Counted from the first letter of the stretch, positions 28,367-38,936 are shown. The stretch: DNA of 38,936 nt from Actinomycetes bacterium (GCA_021819525.1 JAKAQW010000015.1:1-38936), one strand, 5' to 3'. The notes: generated by a model from the letters alone, not told the origin. Made by a program: numbers and translations.

Positions 28367-31231
28367 GTGACGCGGGCGTCGCGGAGCCCGAGCCCAGGGC
28401 GCCGGCGGCGCCGGCCGATGGGCGCCACCTACCGGCTGCAGCTCCGACCAGGGGACTTGGACTGGGCGACACAGGTGGTGGCCCACGTGGCCCGGCTGGG
28501 CGCCGACACCCTCTACCTGTCGCCGATCACCGGCGCCGTTCCCGGGAGCAGCCACGGCTATGACGTAGCGGACCCGACAGGCATCGACCCGGCGCTCGGC
28601 GGCTCGGACGCCTTTGCCCGCTTGCTCCAGAGGGCCGACGAGCACGACGTGGGTCTGCTGCTCGACATCGTTCCCAACCATCTGGCTGCCTCCGAGCACA
28701 ACCCGTGGTGGGCGGACGTCTTGCGCCACGGCCAGACTTCGGCCTACGGCGCTGTGTTCGACATCGACTGGTCCGCCCATGGCGGCCGGGTGCTCGTGCC
28801 GGTGTTGGGCCAGCCCTTCGGTGCCGCCGTCGACGCCGGCGAGGTGACCGTGGCCGTGGCCGCCAGAACCGGAGAGCCCGCTGGCATCGTGGCGGGAGAG
28901 CCGGTGGTCGTCGTGGGCGACCGGCGCCTTCCTCTCGCCCCGGCCAGTTGGCGCGACCTGGCAGCCGAACCCGCGGATCTGGTCAGGTCCGTCGCGGGGC
29001 GCCCGGGGCGACCCCGCAGCTGGGACGGGCTCCAGCAGCTCCTGGCCCGCCAGCACTACCGGCTGGCCTACTGGCGCACCGCGAACGAGGAGGTGAACTA
29101 CCGGCGGTTCTTCGACATCGACGGGCTGGTCGGGGTCCGCGCAGAGGACCCCGACGTGTTCGCTGCCACCCATCGTCTCGTGATGGACCTGGCGGCCCAC
29201 CACGAGGTCGTCGGGGTTCGCGTCGACCATGTCGACGGGCTGGCCGACCCGGCGGCCTACCTGGCCCGGCTCCGCCAGCAGCTCGCCGGCGACGGCTCTG
29301 CTCGCAGCACACGCTCGGCCGGCGTTCCCGTGGTCCTCGTGGAGAAGATCCTGGCTCGTGGCGAGTCGCTCCCGCCGTGGCCGGTACAGGGCACGACGGG
29401 CTACGAGCTCGCTGACCTGGCCGTAGGACTGCTCGTCGACGCCGGTGGCGCAGGCCTGTTGGCCGAGCGGGCCACCGACGCCGGGAGCGCCGCTCAGGAG
29501 CAGGCTGGTGACTTCGCCAGCCTGGCCGCAGCCGGACGCCGGGTCGCTGTCACCACCCTCTTTCCCCGCCAGCTCGACGACCTGACCGCGATGCTGACCA
29601 CTGTCGCCCGACGCCGACGCTCGGGGCACGACGTCACCGCCGGCCAGCTCCGCCACGTCCTCGTCGAGCTGGCCGCGGCCATGCCCACCTACCGGACGTA
29701 CGTGGTCGGCCGGCCCTCTCGTGCCGACCGAGCCGTGCTCGGGACCGCCGCGCAGCAGGTGCAAGCTGCCCTGGGCCCGGCGGGCACGTCACCGCCGAAG
29801 TGCGGGCCGGGCCCGTCGGCCGCGCTGAGCTCGTCGGCCTCGGCGAAGTGGTCGGCCAGACCGAGCACCGGGGATACGCCGGAGGATCTGCGGCTAGCGC
29901 TCGACGAGCTCACCGCGCTCCTGCTTGGCGGGTTCGATCGCTCGACCGATCCGACTGCCGTCGACCAGCCCGACGCGCAGCTGGCCGCTCTGTGGCGACT
30001 GGCAGTACGGCGTTGGCAGCAGCTGTGCACCGCGGTAGCCGCCAAAGGCGTCGAGGACACCGCTTGCTACCGCTTCGGTGGCTCTCTCGCCCAAGTGGAC
30101 GTGGGCGGCACCCCCGACGAACCAGCGGTGGGCACCGGACAATTCCACGATGCCATGGCCCTGCGCCAGCGATCCACCCCGCAGGCGCTCAACACCCTCA
30201 GCACCCACGACAGCAAGCGCTCCGCCGATGCCCGCTGCCGCCTGGCTGCTTTGACCGAGACGGCGTCGTCCTTCGAGAAGCTGATGGACCGGTGGTGCCG
30301 TCGGCACGACCCGCTGGTGCTCTTCACCGAGCACGGGCGAAGCCCCGACGAACTGGAGCAGCGCTTCCTCTACCAGACCATGGCTGCCATCTGGCCGCTC
30401 GAGCCCCTCGCGCCTACCTCGCGGCGCAGTGCCCGACGAGCCGACCTGCTCGAACGGCTCCAGCGATACGCCGAGAAGGCAGCGCGCGAAGCGAAGCGCC
30501 GCACCAGCTGGACGGCGCCGGGCGCCGAGCACGAGCGAGCCGTGGCCCGCTTCATACGGCGGCTGCTCATCACCGAGGCGGGGGACCGTTTCCTGGCCGA
30601 AATGGACCGCCTGGTAGCTGGCATCGGACCGGCCACTGTCACCAACAGCCTGGCGCTGGTGGTGCTCCAGACCATGGCCCCCGGCGTGCCGGACATCTAC
30701 CAGGGCTGTGAAGGGTGGGTGTTCACCGTCGTCGATCCGGACAATCGCGGACCGCTGGACGTGGACGCGGCCAGCAAGGCACTGGACCATCTGACCGCCG
30801 TTGCGGGAGCACGGCTCGAGCCTCGGGCATTGCTGGAAGAGTGGGCCAGCGGCACCGTCAAACGTCTCGTCACCAGCACGACCCTGCACCTCCGGCGTCG
30901 GCATCGGGGCCTGTTCCGCTCCGGCACCTACCTACCGCTCGCGGCCACCGGCCCAGCAGCGTCGCACATAGTCGCCTTCGCCCGCCGCTGGCGAGGTCGC
31001 TGGGTGCTGGCGGTCGTCCCGCGCCTCGTCGTCGGGCTGGTCGGCACCGGCCGCTTCCCTGTCGGCTCCGGCGTGTGGTCCGACACAGCGGTCGTCCTGC
31101 CACCGGACGCGCCCATGGCGTGGCACCTGGAGCTGACCGGCGCCGCACGGCGTACGAGCCACGGCCGGCTCCTCGTCGCCTCGCTGCTCGACGAGCTGCC
31201 GGTGGCAGTGGCGAGCGGCCATGAGCGCTGA
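28367..31231 (+). CDS. treY: Malto-oligosyltrehalose synthase
   Basis: MGATYRLQLRPGDLDWATQVVAHVARLGADTLYLSPITGAVPGSSHGYDVADPTGIDPALGG...AAKGVEDTACYRF...LNTLSTHDSKRSADARCRLAAL; in-frame starts are GTG 28367 or ATG 28418. Confidence 0.9.
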   Translation: MTRASRSPSPGRRRRRPMGATYRLQLRPGDLDWATQVVAHVARLGADTLYLSPITGAVPGSSHGYDVADPTGIDPALGGSDAFARLLQRADEHDVGLLLDIVPNHLAASEHNPWWADVLRHGQTSAYGAVFDIDWSAHGGRVLVPVLGQPFGAAVDAGEVTVAVAARTGEPAGIVAGEPVVVVGDRRLPLAPASWRDLAAEPADLVRSVAGRPGRPRSWDGLQQLLARQHYRLAYWRTANEEVNYRRFFDIDGLVGVRAEDPDVFAATHRLVMDLAAHHEVVGVRVDHVDGLADPAAYLARLRQQLAGDGSARSTRSAGVPVVLVEKILARGESLPPWPVQGTTGYELADLAVGLLVDAGGAGLLAERATDAGSAAQEQAGDFASLAAAGRRVAVTTLFPRQLDDLTAMLTTVARRRRSGHDVTAGQLRHVLVELAAAMPTYRTYVVGRPSRADRAVLGTAAQQVQAALGPAGTSPPKCGPGPSAALSSSASAKWSARPSTGDTPEDLRLALDELTALLLGGFDRSTDPTAVDQPDAQLAALWRLAVRRWQQLCTAVAAKGVEDTACYRFGGSLAQVDVGGTPDEPAVGTGQFHDAMALRQRSTPQALNTLSTHDSKRSADARCRLAALTETASSFEKLMDRWCRRHDPLVLFTEHGRSPDELEQRFLYQTMAAIWPLEPLAPTSRRSARRADLLERLQRYAEKAAREAKRRTSWTAPGAEHERAVARFIRRLLITEAGDRFLAEMDRLVAGIGPATVTNSLALVVLQTMAPGVPDIYQGCEGWVFTVVDPDNRGPLDVDAASKALDHLTAVAGARLEPRALLEEWASGTVKRLVTSTTLHLRRRHRGLFRSGTYLPLAATGPAASHIVAFARRWRGRWVLAVVPRLVVGLVGTGRFPVGSGVWSDTAVVLPPDAPMAWHLELTGAARRTSHGRLLVASLLDELPVAVASGHER

Positions 31232-31367
31232 GCTGACGGATCGCACCACCGCAGCGCAGCCGGCCAGCCGGTCACGAGTTGGCGTAGCGGCCGCTACCAG
31301 CCAGGACCGCTGAGCGAGCACCCGCTGCGCCCGCTGCACCCGCTGGGGTGCCTCGCACCGTCGGTCC

Positions 31368-31436
31368 AGGACACGCCGGGCAGCCTCAGTCGAGGACACG
31401 CCGGGCAGCCTCAGTCGAGGACACGCCGGGCAGCCA
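31368..31436. repeat. 25-bp tandem repeat, 2 full plus 1 partial, containing a stop codon
   Basis: AGGACACGCCGGGCAGCCTCAGTCG; unit 3 and its junction carry the C-terminus and TGA of the membrane-protein gene. Confidence 0.96.
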
Positions 31437-32028
31437 TGGCAAAGGGCACGATGGCCACCACCAGCACCACCACCCGTAGCCACAGCGGCATTCCCGGCGT
31501 GGCGAACAGCGCTTCGTGGAGCACCTCGACCGGCCCGGAGGGCAGGGTGCTGTGACTGTCGAGCAGCCTGGGCAAGAACACCACACCGATCAAGCCGGCC
31601 AGCGCGGTCAGCGGAGCCGCCACCAGTGGGCCGGTGGCCGCCACGACCAGGGCCGCGGCCGCCAGAGCCAGCAGCAGCACACCGATGGCCGAGCCGCCCG
31701 GCACGTAGAAGAAGGCGCCGACACCGAGTGCAGCGATCAGGACGGCCACGACTTGGCGCAGGCGCAGAGTGCCGCGCGCCGCGTAGACCAGGAGGAGGGC
31801 CGTCACCCCGGGGACGAGCACCGCCACCAGTGCCTGGAACCCTTCCACCACCCGCCGTGGCGCCCCGTAGCGCGCGGTGTCGTGGACCAGGGTCTCTCCG
31901 ATGGTGCCCACCACCCGCAGCGCAGTGTCCGACAGCGACGCCGCGGCGCCGCTGAAGTACGGGAACCTCCCGATGCCCATGGCCACGCCGACCACCACGC
32001 CGACGACGAGCCAGATCCGGCCTTTCAC
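31411..32028 (-). CDS. Multi-pass membrane protein, function unknown
   Basis: VKGRIWLVVGVVVGVAMGIGRFPYFSGAAASLSDTALRVVGTIGETLVHDTARYGAPRRVVEGFQALVAVLVPGVTALLLVYAARG...; several hydrophobic helices. Start chosen at GTG 32028; the longer ORF reaches 32184. Confidence 0.7.
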   Translation of the reverse strand: MKGRIWLVVGVVVGVAMGIGRFPYFSGAAASLSDTALRVVGTIGETLVHDTARYGAPRRVVEGFQALVAVLVPGVTALLLVYAARGTLRLRQVVAVLIAALGVGAFFYVPGGSAIGVLLLALAAAALVVAATGPLVAAPLTALAGLIGVVFLPRLLDSHSTLPSGPVEVLHEALFATPGMPLWLRVVVLVVAIVPFAMAARRVLD

Positions 32029-32235
32029 CGACCACACCTCGCGTCGACACCGTCCGCCACCGCGCCGGGACCCACGCTTCGGTGCCCGGGACCTACGCTT
32101 CGGTGCCCGGGACCTACGCTTCGGTGCCCGGTCACCGGACGACCCCGGCGTCGGCTCGGACCCCCGCGGCGCCGCACCCGGCACGGAGCACCATGGGCTC
32201 CCAGCCGGCGCTCGGTGCGAGCGCGACGCTCACTG

Positions 32236-34812
32236 TCACCGCTCCCGGTCGAAGCGTTCTTGGGCCATCTTCGGCAACCGGCTCGGACGCCGAGGCTTGC
32301 TGGGCGACCGGGGAGCCCGGGGCGGCAACGAGACCTGCTCGCCAGCAGCGCGCGTGGCCGATGAAGCTCGGCTCGATCCCGACCGCTCGAGCGGCGGTGG
32401 CTGGCTGGCGCCATGGCGATCCCCCCACGGGTCAGGGTCGTGCCAATCATCGGCGCCGCCCGAACCAGCACCGTCACCGAAGCCGTCGTCTGACACCCAC
32501 GGATCCGGCGATGCCCGTCGGCGGGCCGCACCACGCCACCCGCTGCCGGGTCGGGTGCCGTCCCATGCGCTGATGGTACGCAGCGCCCCAGTGCCCCCGC
32601 CGATGTCGCGCACCAGCTCGTCTGGGAGCTCGGCCAGGAACCGGCTGGGGATGGCCTGGCTGGTGGACCCGAACAGAGTGCGGCTCCACGCGTGGCTGAG
32701 GTACAGCCGCGTCCGGGCACGGGTGATCCCCACGTAGCAAAGGCGGCGCTCCTCTTCGAGCTTGGCCGGATCCTCGAGCGCCCGGGCGTGGGGGAACACA
32801 CCGTCCTCCATCCCCACCATGAACACCACCGGGAACTCGAGCCCCTTGGCCGTGTGCAGCGTCATGAGCGAGACCCGGCCGCTGCTCGGGTCGAGGTCAT
32901 CCGCGTCGGACACGAGCGCCACCGACGACAGGTACTCGTCCAGGCTCGAGTACTGCGCGGCCGCCCCGGCCAGCTCCGCGAGGTTCTCTTCCCGGCCACG
33001 GGCTTCGATGCTGTCGTCGGCGGCCAGCTCGGCGCCGTAGCCGCTGCGCTCCACCACCGCCGTCACCAGCTCACCGGGACCAGAGCCGGCTCCGACCATG
33101 GCCGCGAGCTCGCCGAGGAGCGCAATCAGCTGCGCCACACCGCGCAGCGCGCCACCGCTCACCCCGGCTTCCGCCGCATGCTCCAATGCCTCGGTGAAGC
33201 TACGCCCCTGCGCGCGGGCCCACCGCACCAGCCGGTCCGTCGAGGTAGCACCCACTCCGCGGCGCGGGACGTTCACGATCCGCCGCGCGGATATCTCGTC
33301 TGCCGGGTTCGCCAGCACCTTCAGATAGGCGAGGATGTCTTTCACCTCGCGCCGGTCGTAGAAGCGGGTGCCACCCACCACCGTGTAGGGCACCTCGGCG
33401 CGCACCAGCGCCTCTTCGAGCGCCCGACTCTGTGCGTTGGTCCGGAAGAACACGGCTACGTCCCCATGGCCGACAGCTTCGACGCGCTGCAACCGGGCGA
33501 TCTCGGCAGCCAGCCAAGTGGCCTCGTCGTGCTCGTCGTCTGCCCTGTAGCGCCGCAGCTGCTCACCGGCTTCGCCGTCGGTCCACAGCGCTTTGGGGAC
33601 ACGGGTGGCGTTCTTCGCGATGACAGCGTTGGCCGCATCCAAGATGACCCGGGTGGAACGGTAATTCTGCTCGAGAGCCACCACCGTGGTGCCGGGGAAG
33701 GTCTCTTCGAAGCGGACGATGTTCGTGATGTCCGCGCCTCGCCAGCCGTAGATGGCCTGGTCGAGGTCGCCGACCGCGCACACCTGGTGGTGCTCGCCGG
33801 CGATCAGCACCACCAGCTCGTTCTGGGCTCGGTTGGTGTCCTGGTACTCGTCGACCAGGACGTGGCGGAAGCGGGCCCGGTACCCGTCTACGACATCGGG
33901 GAACGAGCGCAAGAGGGTGACGCTCACCATGAGCAGGTCGTCGAAGTCCATGGCCGAGGCGGCAAGCAGCCGGTGCTGGTAGCCGGCGTAGACATCCGCG
34001 ATCCGCCGGTCGAACACGGTGACGGCGCGCGACCGCAACGTCTCGAAGTCGACCAGGTCGGCCTTGGCGGCGGAGATCACACCCTGCACACTTCGAGGCG
34101 GCAGCTTCTTCGTGTCGAGATCCAGCTCTTTCTCCACCTGCTCCACCAGCCGGCGGCTGTCGGCGTCGTCGTAGATGGTGAACGAGCTGCGGTACCCGAG
34201 CCGAGGTGCGTGCGCCCGGAGGATCCGCACGCACGCCGAGTGAAAGGTCGACACCCACATGGCGTTCGCCGGCGGTCCGACCAGCTTGGCCACGCGATCC
34301 TTCATCTCGGCGGCAGCCTTGTTCGTGAAGGTGATAGCCAAGATGTCCGACGGCCGCGCGTCGCCGGTGGCGATCAGGTGGGCGATGCGCCGGGTGAGCA
34401 CCCGGGTCTTGCCCGATCCCGCCCCGGCCACCACCAGCAGCGGGCCACCTCTGTGCGCGACTGCCCGGGCCTGGGGCTCGTTCAACCCGACAAGGAGGTC
34501 GTCGGGGCTCGCCACCTGCGCCGGTGCACGGGCTTCCGCCCCGCGCATCCGGTCGTCCCAGCGCGCTCGGTCGTCTTCGCGCGCTCGGTCGTCGCCACAC
34601 GTCTGGTCGTCATCACGCGCCGAACCACCACTGGGCGGCGAGATCGTAGGCGTCGAAGTCGACGGCACTCCGAGACGCTGGCCGGCCGCGAACCGGGGGG
34701 TAGGCGTCGAAGTCGACGGCACTCCGAGACGCTGGCCGGCCGCGAACCGGGGATCGGCAGAGCCTGCCTCGGCGGGCGACACCTCAGCAGCCTGCCCGTC
34801 CGAGGGCATCAC
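32236..34812 (-). CDS. pcrA: UvrD/PcrA-type ATP-dependent DNA helicase
   Basis: LNEPQARAVAHRGGPLLVVAGAGSGKTRVLTRRIAHLI...ILAITFTNKAAAEMKDRV...VLVDEYQDTNRAQNELV...GDLDQAIYGWRGADITNI...LMTLHTAKGLEFPVVFMVGMEDGVFPH; SF1 helicase motifs. Confidence 0.95.
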   Translation of the reverse strand: MMPSDGQAAEVSPAEAGSADPRFAAGQRLGVPSTSTPTPRFAAGQRLGVPSTSTPTISPPSGGSARDDDQTCGDDRAREDDRARWDDRMRGAEARAPAQVASPDDLLVGLNEPQARAVAHRGGPLLVVAGAGSGKTRVLTRRIAHLIATGDARPSDILAITFTNKAAAEMKDRVAKLVGPPANAMWVSTFHSACVRILRAHAPRLGYRSSFTIYDDADSRRLVEQVEKELDLDTKKLPPRSVQGVISAAKADLVDFETLRSRAVTVFDRRIADVYAGYQHRLLAASAMDFDDLLMVSVTLLRSFPDVVDGYRARFRHVLVDEYQDTNRAQNELVVLIAGEHHQVCAVGDLDQAIYGWRGADITNIVRFEETFPGTTVVALEQNYRSTRVILDAANAVIAKNATRVPKALWTDGEAGEQLRRYRADDEHDEATWLAAEIARLQRVEAVGHGDVAVFFRTNAQSRALEEALVRAEVPYTVVGGTRFYDRREVKDILAYLKVLANPADEISARRIVNVPRRGVGATSTDRLVRWARAQGRSFTEALEHAAEAGVSGGALRGVAQLIALLGELAAMVGAGSGPGELVTAVVERSGYGAELAADDSIEARGREENLAELAGAAAQYSSLDEYLSSVALVSDADDLDPSSGRVSLMTLHTAKGLEFPVVFMVGMEDGVFPHARALEDPAKLEEERRLCYVGITRARTRLYLSHAWSRTLFGSTSQAIPSRFLAELPDELVRDIGGGTGALRTISAWDGTRPGSGWRGAARRRASPDPWVSDDGFGDGAGSGGADDWHDPDPWGDRHGASQPPPLERSGSSRASSATRAAGEQVSLPPRAPRSPSKPRRPSRLPKMAQERFDRER
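34646..34752. repeat. 54-bp tandem duplication at pcrA 5' end
   Basis: GTAGGCGTCGAAGTCGACGGCACTCCGAGACGCTGGCCGGCCGCGAACCGGG twice; encodes PRFAAGQRLGVPSTSTPT x2. Confidence 0.97.
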
Positions 34813-34890
34813 GCAGCGACGAAGACGGCATCGGGCCTACCGTAGCGGAGGGGTGTTGCCCGAGCGGCGCCGGGCTGGCTGTGGCTCGGC

Positions 34891-36477
34891 TCACTCCCAT
34901 TCGATGGTGCCCGGCGGCTTGGAGGTGACGTCGAGCGCTACCCGGTTCACCCCCTCGACCTCGTTCACGATGCGCGAGGAGATCCGCTCCACCAGCTCGT
35001 AGGGCAGGCGGGCCCAGTCGGCGGTCATGGCATCGTCGGAGGTCACTGCCCGGATGACGATGGGGTGCGCGTAGGTCCGGCCATCGCCCATCACGCCGAC
35101 AGTCCGCACCGCGAGCAACACGGCGAAGCTCTGCCACAGCTCCTGGTACAGCCCGGCTCGGCGCACCTCGTCGAGGACGATGGCGTCTGCCGCTCGGAGC
35201 ACTGCGGCGCGCTCGGGGGTCACCTCGCCGACGATGCGCACCGCGAGGCCCGGTCCTGGGAACGGCTGGCGCCATACGATCTCCTCGGGCAGTCCCAGCT
35301 CTTGGCCCACCGCCCGAACCTCGTCCTTGAACAGCAGGCGTAACGGCTCCACCAGGTCGAGGTCCATGTCCTCGGGGAGACCGCCGACGTTGTGGTGCGA
35401 CTTGATGTTCGCCGCGTCGGCCGTCCCTGATTCGACGACATCTGGGTACAGCGTCCCTTGGACGAGGAACCGTGCGCTGTCGACGTCGCGGGCGACCTCT
35501 TCGAATATCCGGATGAACGTCTCGCCGATGGCCTTGCGCTTCACCTCGGGGTCGGTCACCCCCTCGAGCACGCCGAAGAAGCGGTCAGCCGCCTTCACGT
35601 GCACCAAGTCCACCTGGAACTGACGGCGGAAGGTCTCTTCGACCTGCTCGCCCTCTCCGGCGCGCATGAGCCCGGTGTCGACGAAGACACAGGTGAGCTG
35701 GTCGCCCACAGCCCGGTGCACCAGGGCGGCGGCCACCGCCGAGTCGACGCCGCCCGACAGCGCGCACAGCACCCGGCCGGAGCCGACCTGGGCACGTACC
35801 TCGGCGACCCCCTGCTCGATGATGTTGGTGTGCGTCCAGGTAGGAAGCGCACCGCAGACATCGAAGAGGAAGCGCTCGAGCAATTCCTGGCCCCGTTCGG
35901 TGTGAGCCACCTCAGGGTGGAACTGCACGCCGTAGAGCCGGCGAGCACTGTCGCCGAACGCCGCCACCGGTGCCCCGGGCGCAGAGCCGGCCACCGCGAA
36001 CCCCTCTGGGACTTCGGTGACGGCATCGGCGTGGCTCATCCAGACGCCGACTGGGCCACTGGCGGTGGGCCAGTCCGCGAGCAACGAGCCCACGGCGCCC
36101 GGGTCGGTGACTTCGAGCGGGGTGCGACCGTACTCGCCCTGGGCAGTTCTGGCCACGGTGCCACCGAGCTGGCTGGCCATCAGCTGGGCGCCGTAGCAGA
36201 TGCCGAGCACTGGCACCCCCAGCTCGTAGACGGCCGGGTCGACAGCCGGTGCCGACTCGGCGTACACCGACGCCGGCCCGCCAGAGAGGACGATGCCCTT
36301 CGGCTCGAGCGCCAGGATGGCCTCGACGCCGGCGTCGTGGCGGACGATCGCCGAGTAGACCCGGGCCTGGCGGATCCGCCGGGCGATCAGCTGGGCGTAC
36401 TGGGCGCCGAAGTCCACCACCACCACGGTCTCTCGACCGGTGCCCGCACCGCGGAGCGGTGACGGTGCGGCGGGCAT
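34891..36477 (-). CDS. guaA: Glutamine-hydrolysing GMP synthase
   Basis: [25 protein letters not shown]...[17 protein letters not shown]...[10 protein letters not shown]; the second in-frame ATG follows the guaB3 stop (TGAGATG). Confidence 0.96.
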   Translation of the reverse strand: MPAAPSPLRGAGTGRETVVVVDFGAQYAQLIARRIRQARVYSAIVRHDAGVEAILALEPKGIVLSGGPASVYAESAPAVDPAVYELGVPVLGICYGAQLMASQLGGTVARTAQGEYGRTPLEVTDPGAVGSLLADWPTASGPVGVWMSHADAVTEVPEGFAVAGSAPGAPVAAFGDSARRLYGVQFHPEVAHTERGQELLERFLFDVCGALPTWTHTNIIEQGVAEVRAQVGSGRVLCALSGGVDSAVAAALVHRAVGDQLTCVFVDTGLMRAGEGEQVEETFRRQFQVDLVHVKAADRFFGVLEGVTDPEVKRKAIGETFIRIFEEVARDVDSARFLVQGTLYPDVVESGTADAANIKSHHNVGGLPEDMDLDLVEPLRLLFKDEVRAVGQELGLPEEIVWRQPFPGPGLAVRIVGEVTPERAAVLRAADAIVLDEVRRAGLYQELWQSFAVLLAVRTVGVMGDGRTYAHPIVIRAVTSDDAMTADWARLPYELVERISSRIVNEVEGVNRVALDVTSKPPGTIEWE

Positions 36478-36478
36478 C

Positions 36479-37642
36479 TCAGTGGCCCATGCCGACACCC
36501 TGGGACCGCTGCAGGGCCTTACCCTCGGTCTGCAGGGAGGGCGCCACCATGACCTCGGCTTTCTGGAACTCCTTGACGGTCTCGTAGCCGCAGGTCGCCA
36601 TCGAGGTACGCAAGGCGCCGAAGAGGTTCATCCGACCGTCGTTCTCGTGGGCCGGTCCGAGCAGGATCTCCTCGAGCGTCCCGCGTACCGCGGTGCGGAC
36701 GCGGGCACCGCGAGGCAGCGTCGGATGGAACGTCGCCATACCCCAGTGAAACCCGGGGCAGGGCGCCTCCTTCGCCGACGACAGCGGGGATCCCAGCATG
36801 ACGGCGTCGGCCCCGACGGCGATGGCCTTGGCCACGTCCCCGCCCCGGCTCATGCCGCCATCCGCGATGACGTGGACGTACACACCGGTCTCGTCCAGGT
36901 GCCGCATGCGGGCCCCGGCCACATCAGCGATGGCGGTCGCCTGGGGCACGCCGAGGCCGAGCACACCCCGGGTGGTACAGGCGTTCCCCGGGCCGACACC
37001 GACGAGCACGCCCACCGCACCGGTGCGCATGAGGTGCAGTGCCGCCTGGTAGGACGCGCAGCCCCCGACGATGATGGGCAGCTCGAACTCGCGAATGAAC
37101 CGCTTCAAATTGAGCGGCTCCACCGTCTTCGACACGTGCTCGGCGGAGACCACGGTGCCTTGGATCACCAGCAGGTCGAGCTCGCCGGCCAGCACCGCGG
37201 GAGCGAGCTCCTCGGTGCGCTGCGGGGTGATCGACGCGCACGACACCACCCCGGCCGCCTTGATCTGCCGGATCCGCTCGGTGACCAGCTCCGCCTTCAC
37301 GGGCTCCTGGTACATCTGCTGCATCCGGGCAGTGGCCTTGTCGTCGGGCAGCTCGGCGATCTCCTCGAAGAGCGCCTCGGGATCCTCGTAGCGGGTCCAG
37401 AGCCCCTCGAGGTTCAGCACGCCCACGCCGCCGAGCCGGCCGATCTCGATGGCCGTTCGAGGGCTGGTCACCCCGTCCATGGCCGAGGCCATGAGCGGCA
37501 GCTCGAAGCGGAAGGCATCCACCTCCCACGAGATGTCCACGTCCTCGGGGTCTCGCGTCCGGCGGCTGGGCACGATGGCGATGTCGTCGAACCCATAGGC
37601 CTGGCGGCCCGACTTGTAGATCCCGATCTCGATGTCAGCCAC
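36479..37642 (-). CDS. guaB3: GuaB3 family IMP dehydrogenase-related protein
   Basis: [87 protein letters not shown]...; GTG start after AAGAGGAGATCT. Confidence 0.93.
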   Translation of the reverse strand: MADIEIGIYKSGRQAYGFDDIAIVPSRRTRDPEDVDISWEVDAFRFELPLMASAMDGVTSPRTAIEIGRLGGVGVLNLEGLWTRYEDPEALFEEIAELPDDKATARMQQMYQEPVKAELVTERIRQIKAAGVVSCASITPQRTEELAPAVLAGELDLLVIQGTVVSAEHVSKTVEPLNLKRFIREFELPIIVGGCASYQAALHLMRTGAVGVLVGVGPGNACTTRGVLGLGVPQATAIADVAGARMRHLDETGVYVHVIADGGMSRGGDVAKAIAVGADAVMLGSPLSSAKEAPCPGFHWGMATFHPTLPRGARVRTAVRGTLEEILLGPAHENDGRMNLFGALRTSMATCGYETVKEFQKAEVMVAPSLQTEGKALQRSQGVGMGH

Positions 37643-37957
37643 CAGATCTCCTCTTCCCATCGGTTGGGCCGCTGCCGACGCTCGGTCGGGCACTGTGTCG
37701 TCACCGCGAAGCGCACCACGGCGAGCTGGACGAGCGCCCGGACCGTCGACCAGCCCGACCGCTGCCGCCCACAGGATACCCTGGCGCCCGAACCCTCGAC
37801 GGCGCATGACGCCGCTGCACGTTCAGGCTCAGCGGACCACCCCAGGCGCGGGCGGCAACCGGCCCCGGCACGGGCTCCAGCGCCGCTGGCCACCGTGAAG
37901 CATCGGGTCGGCAGCTCGACCACCGGCCACCGGCCTCGGCGCTTCAGCTGCCGGCGC

Positions 37958-38824
37958 TCAGCAGACCACGGCGCTCAGCAGCTCGAACAGGATCGCTGCC
38001 GTCGCCCCCCAGATGGTCTCACCAGCCAGCTCGAAGAACGTGACCGGTCGCCACACCTCGACGCCGTCATCTGACGCACCAGGCCAACGTTCCTGGCGGA
38101 AAACCCCGTCGGCCAGCAGCTCGGCCAGTGCCACGTCGAAGACCCGAGCCACCTCTGCGACGTTCACCCGGAACGACGGCCGGGTATCGAGCACCCCGAC
38201 TACCGGCACTATGCGGCTGCCCGACGAGACGGTTTGCAGCGCGCCGAGCCATCCCGCTGTCCTCACCGCTGCCGGCTCGATCCCGACCTCTTCGGCCGCC
38301 TCGCGCAACGCCGCCTGCTCGGGGCTCTCCCCGGGCTCGGCCCGTCCCCCCGGAAAGCTCACCTCACCGCCGTGAGCTCGAAGCCCTGCGGAGCGCCGGG
38401 TGAGGACCACCCGGGTCTCGTCGCTCTCCTCGAACAGGGCCACCAGCACCGCTGCCAGGTCGTCGGGCCCGCCACCGGGCCAGCGCACACTGGGCGTCCC
38501 CAGCTGCTCGAGCTCCGGCACAGCCAGCGGTCCGCTGCGGCACGCCGGCTCCGTGCCGAGCACCGCTGCAGCGTCCGGCGACGACGCCCGGTTACGAGCC
38601 CGGACCACCTCGACCACCGTGCCCAGCCGGATCCGCCGGCGCCGCTCGGCCCCCAGCTGGGCCCACGGTGCGGGCGCACCGGGACGGGCGTCGGGCGGCC
38701 GGGGTATGCGCTGGTCGCCGCCGCGCCCTCCTGGCACGGGCGCCGACACCGTCGACACGTCGCCGAGGCTCGTCGACATCGCGCCGTTCGGATCGACTTG
38801 GCGAGGGACTGTCGAACCGTCCAC
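37958..38824 (-). CDS. Nudix hydrolase, CoA pyrophosphatase-like
   Basis: Nudix box GGRAEPGESPEQAALREAAEEVGI preceded by VVLTRRSAGLRAHGGEVSFPGG. GTG start at 38824 or internal ATG. Confidence 0.88.
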   Translation of the reverse strand: MDGSTVPRQVDPNGAMSTSLGDVSTVSAPVPGGRGGDQRIPRPPDARPGAPAPWAQLGAERRRRIRLGTVVEVVRARNRASSPDAAAVLGTEPACRSGPLAVPELEQLGTPSVRWPGGGPDDLAAVLVALFEESDETRVVLTRRSAGLRAHGGEVSFPGGRAEPGESPEQAALREAAEEVGIEPAAVRTAGWLGALQTVSSGSRIVPVVGVLDTRPSFRVNVAEVARVFDVALAELLADGVFRQERWPGASDDGVEVWRPVTFFELAGETIWGATAAILFELLSAVVC

Positions 38825-38846
38825 TGTCGCACCCTATCGGTGGCGG

Positions 38847-38884
38847 GCACTGGCACTGGCACTGGCACTGGCACTGGCACTGGC
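38847..38884. repeat. Hexanucleotide microsatellite (GCACTG)~6
   Basis: GGCACTGGCACTGGCACTGGCACTGGCACTGGCACTGGC upstream of the Nudix gene. Confidence 0.95.
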
Positions 38885-38936
38885 TGGCGTGGCATGCTGC
38901 CGGCACCGGCCGGCACCGGCTGGCACCGGCATTGGG

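Noticed and set aside
25676-29764. 1362-aa minus-strand ORF
   Set aside because: Fully antisense to treZ/glgX/treY, which have clear enzyme signatures; typical high-GC shadow ORF.
32692-34845. 717-aa plus-strand ORF
   Set aside because: Antisense to the PcrA helicase.

Overview
High-GC, actinobacterial (Acidimicrobiia-like) DNA with two parts. (1) About 1-10.6 kb is accessory. A minus-strand contractile-injection (eCIS / phage-tail-like) module carries a tail sheath, two gp19-type tube proteins, a tail-assembly-type protein, a 56-aa DUF6760-like microprotein and a DUF4280 PAAR-like tip. A Pro/Ser/Ala-rich ORF of at least 793 codons runs off the left edge and is absent from the supplied ORF track. 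This part also carries a previously unlisted family of ~85-bp elements with inverted termini and a conserved hairpin: four ~85-bp copies, one 119-bp variant and a 20-nt fragment. (2) About 10.7-38.9 kb is core metabolism: sucD-sucC, a methylmalonyl-CoA-mutase-type B12-binding protein, and one plus-strand run glgE / treS-maltokinase / malQ / glgB / treZ / glgX / treY. A membrane protein, a UvrD/PcrA helicase, guaA, guaB3 and a Nudix hydrolase follow on the minus strand. Short tandem duplications (6-54 bp) occur throughout at gene starts, gene ends and linkers. Several copy a stop codon with the 3' end of a gene, and one builds a chain of GTGA/ATGA stop-start overlaps between glgB and treZ. All product calls come from reading protein motifs by eye; no database search was run.
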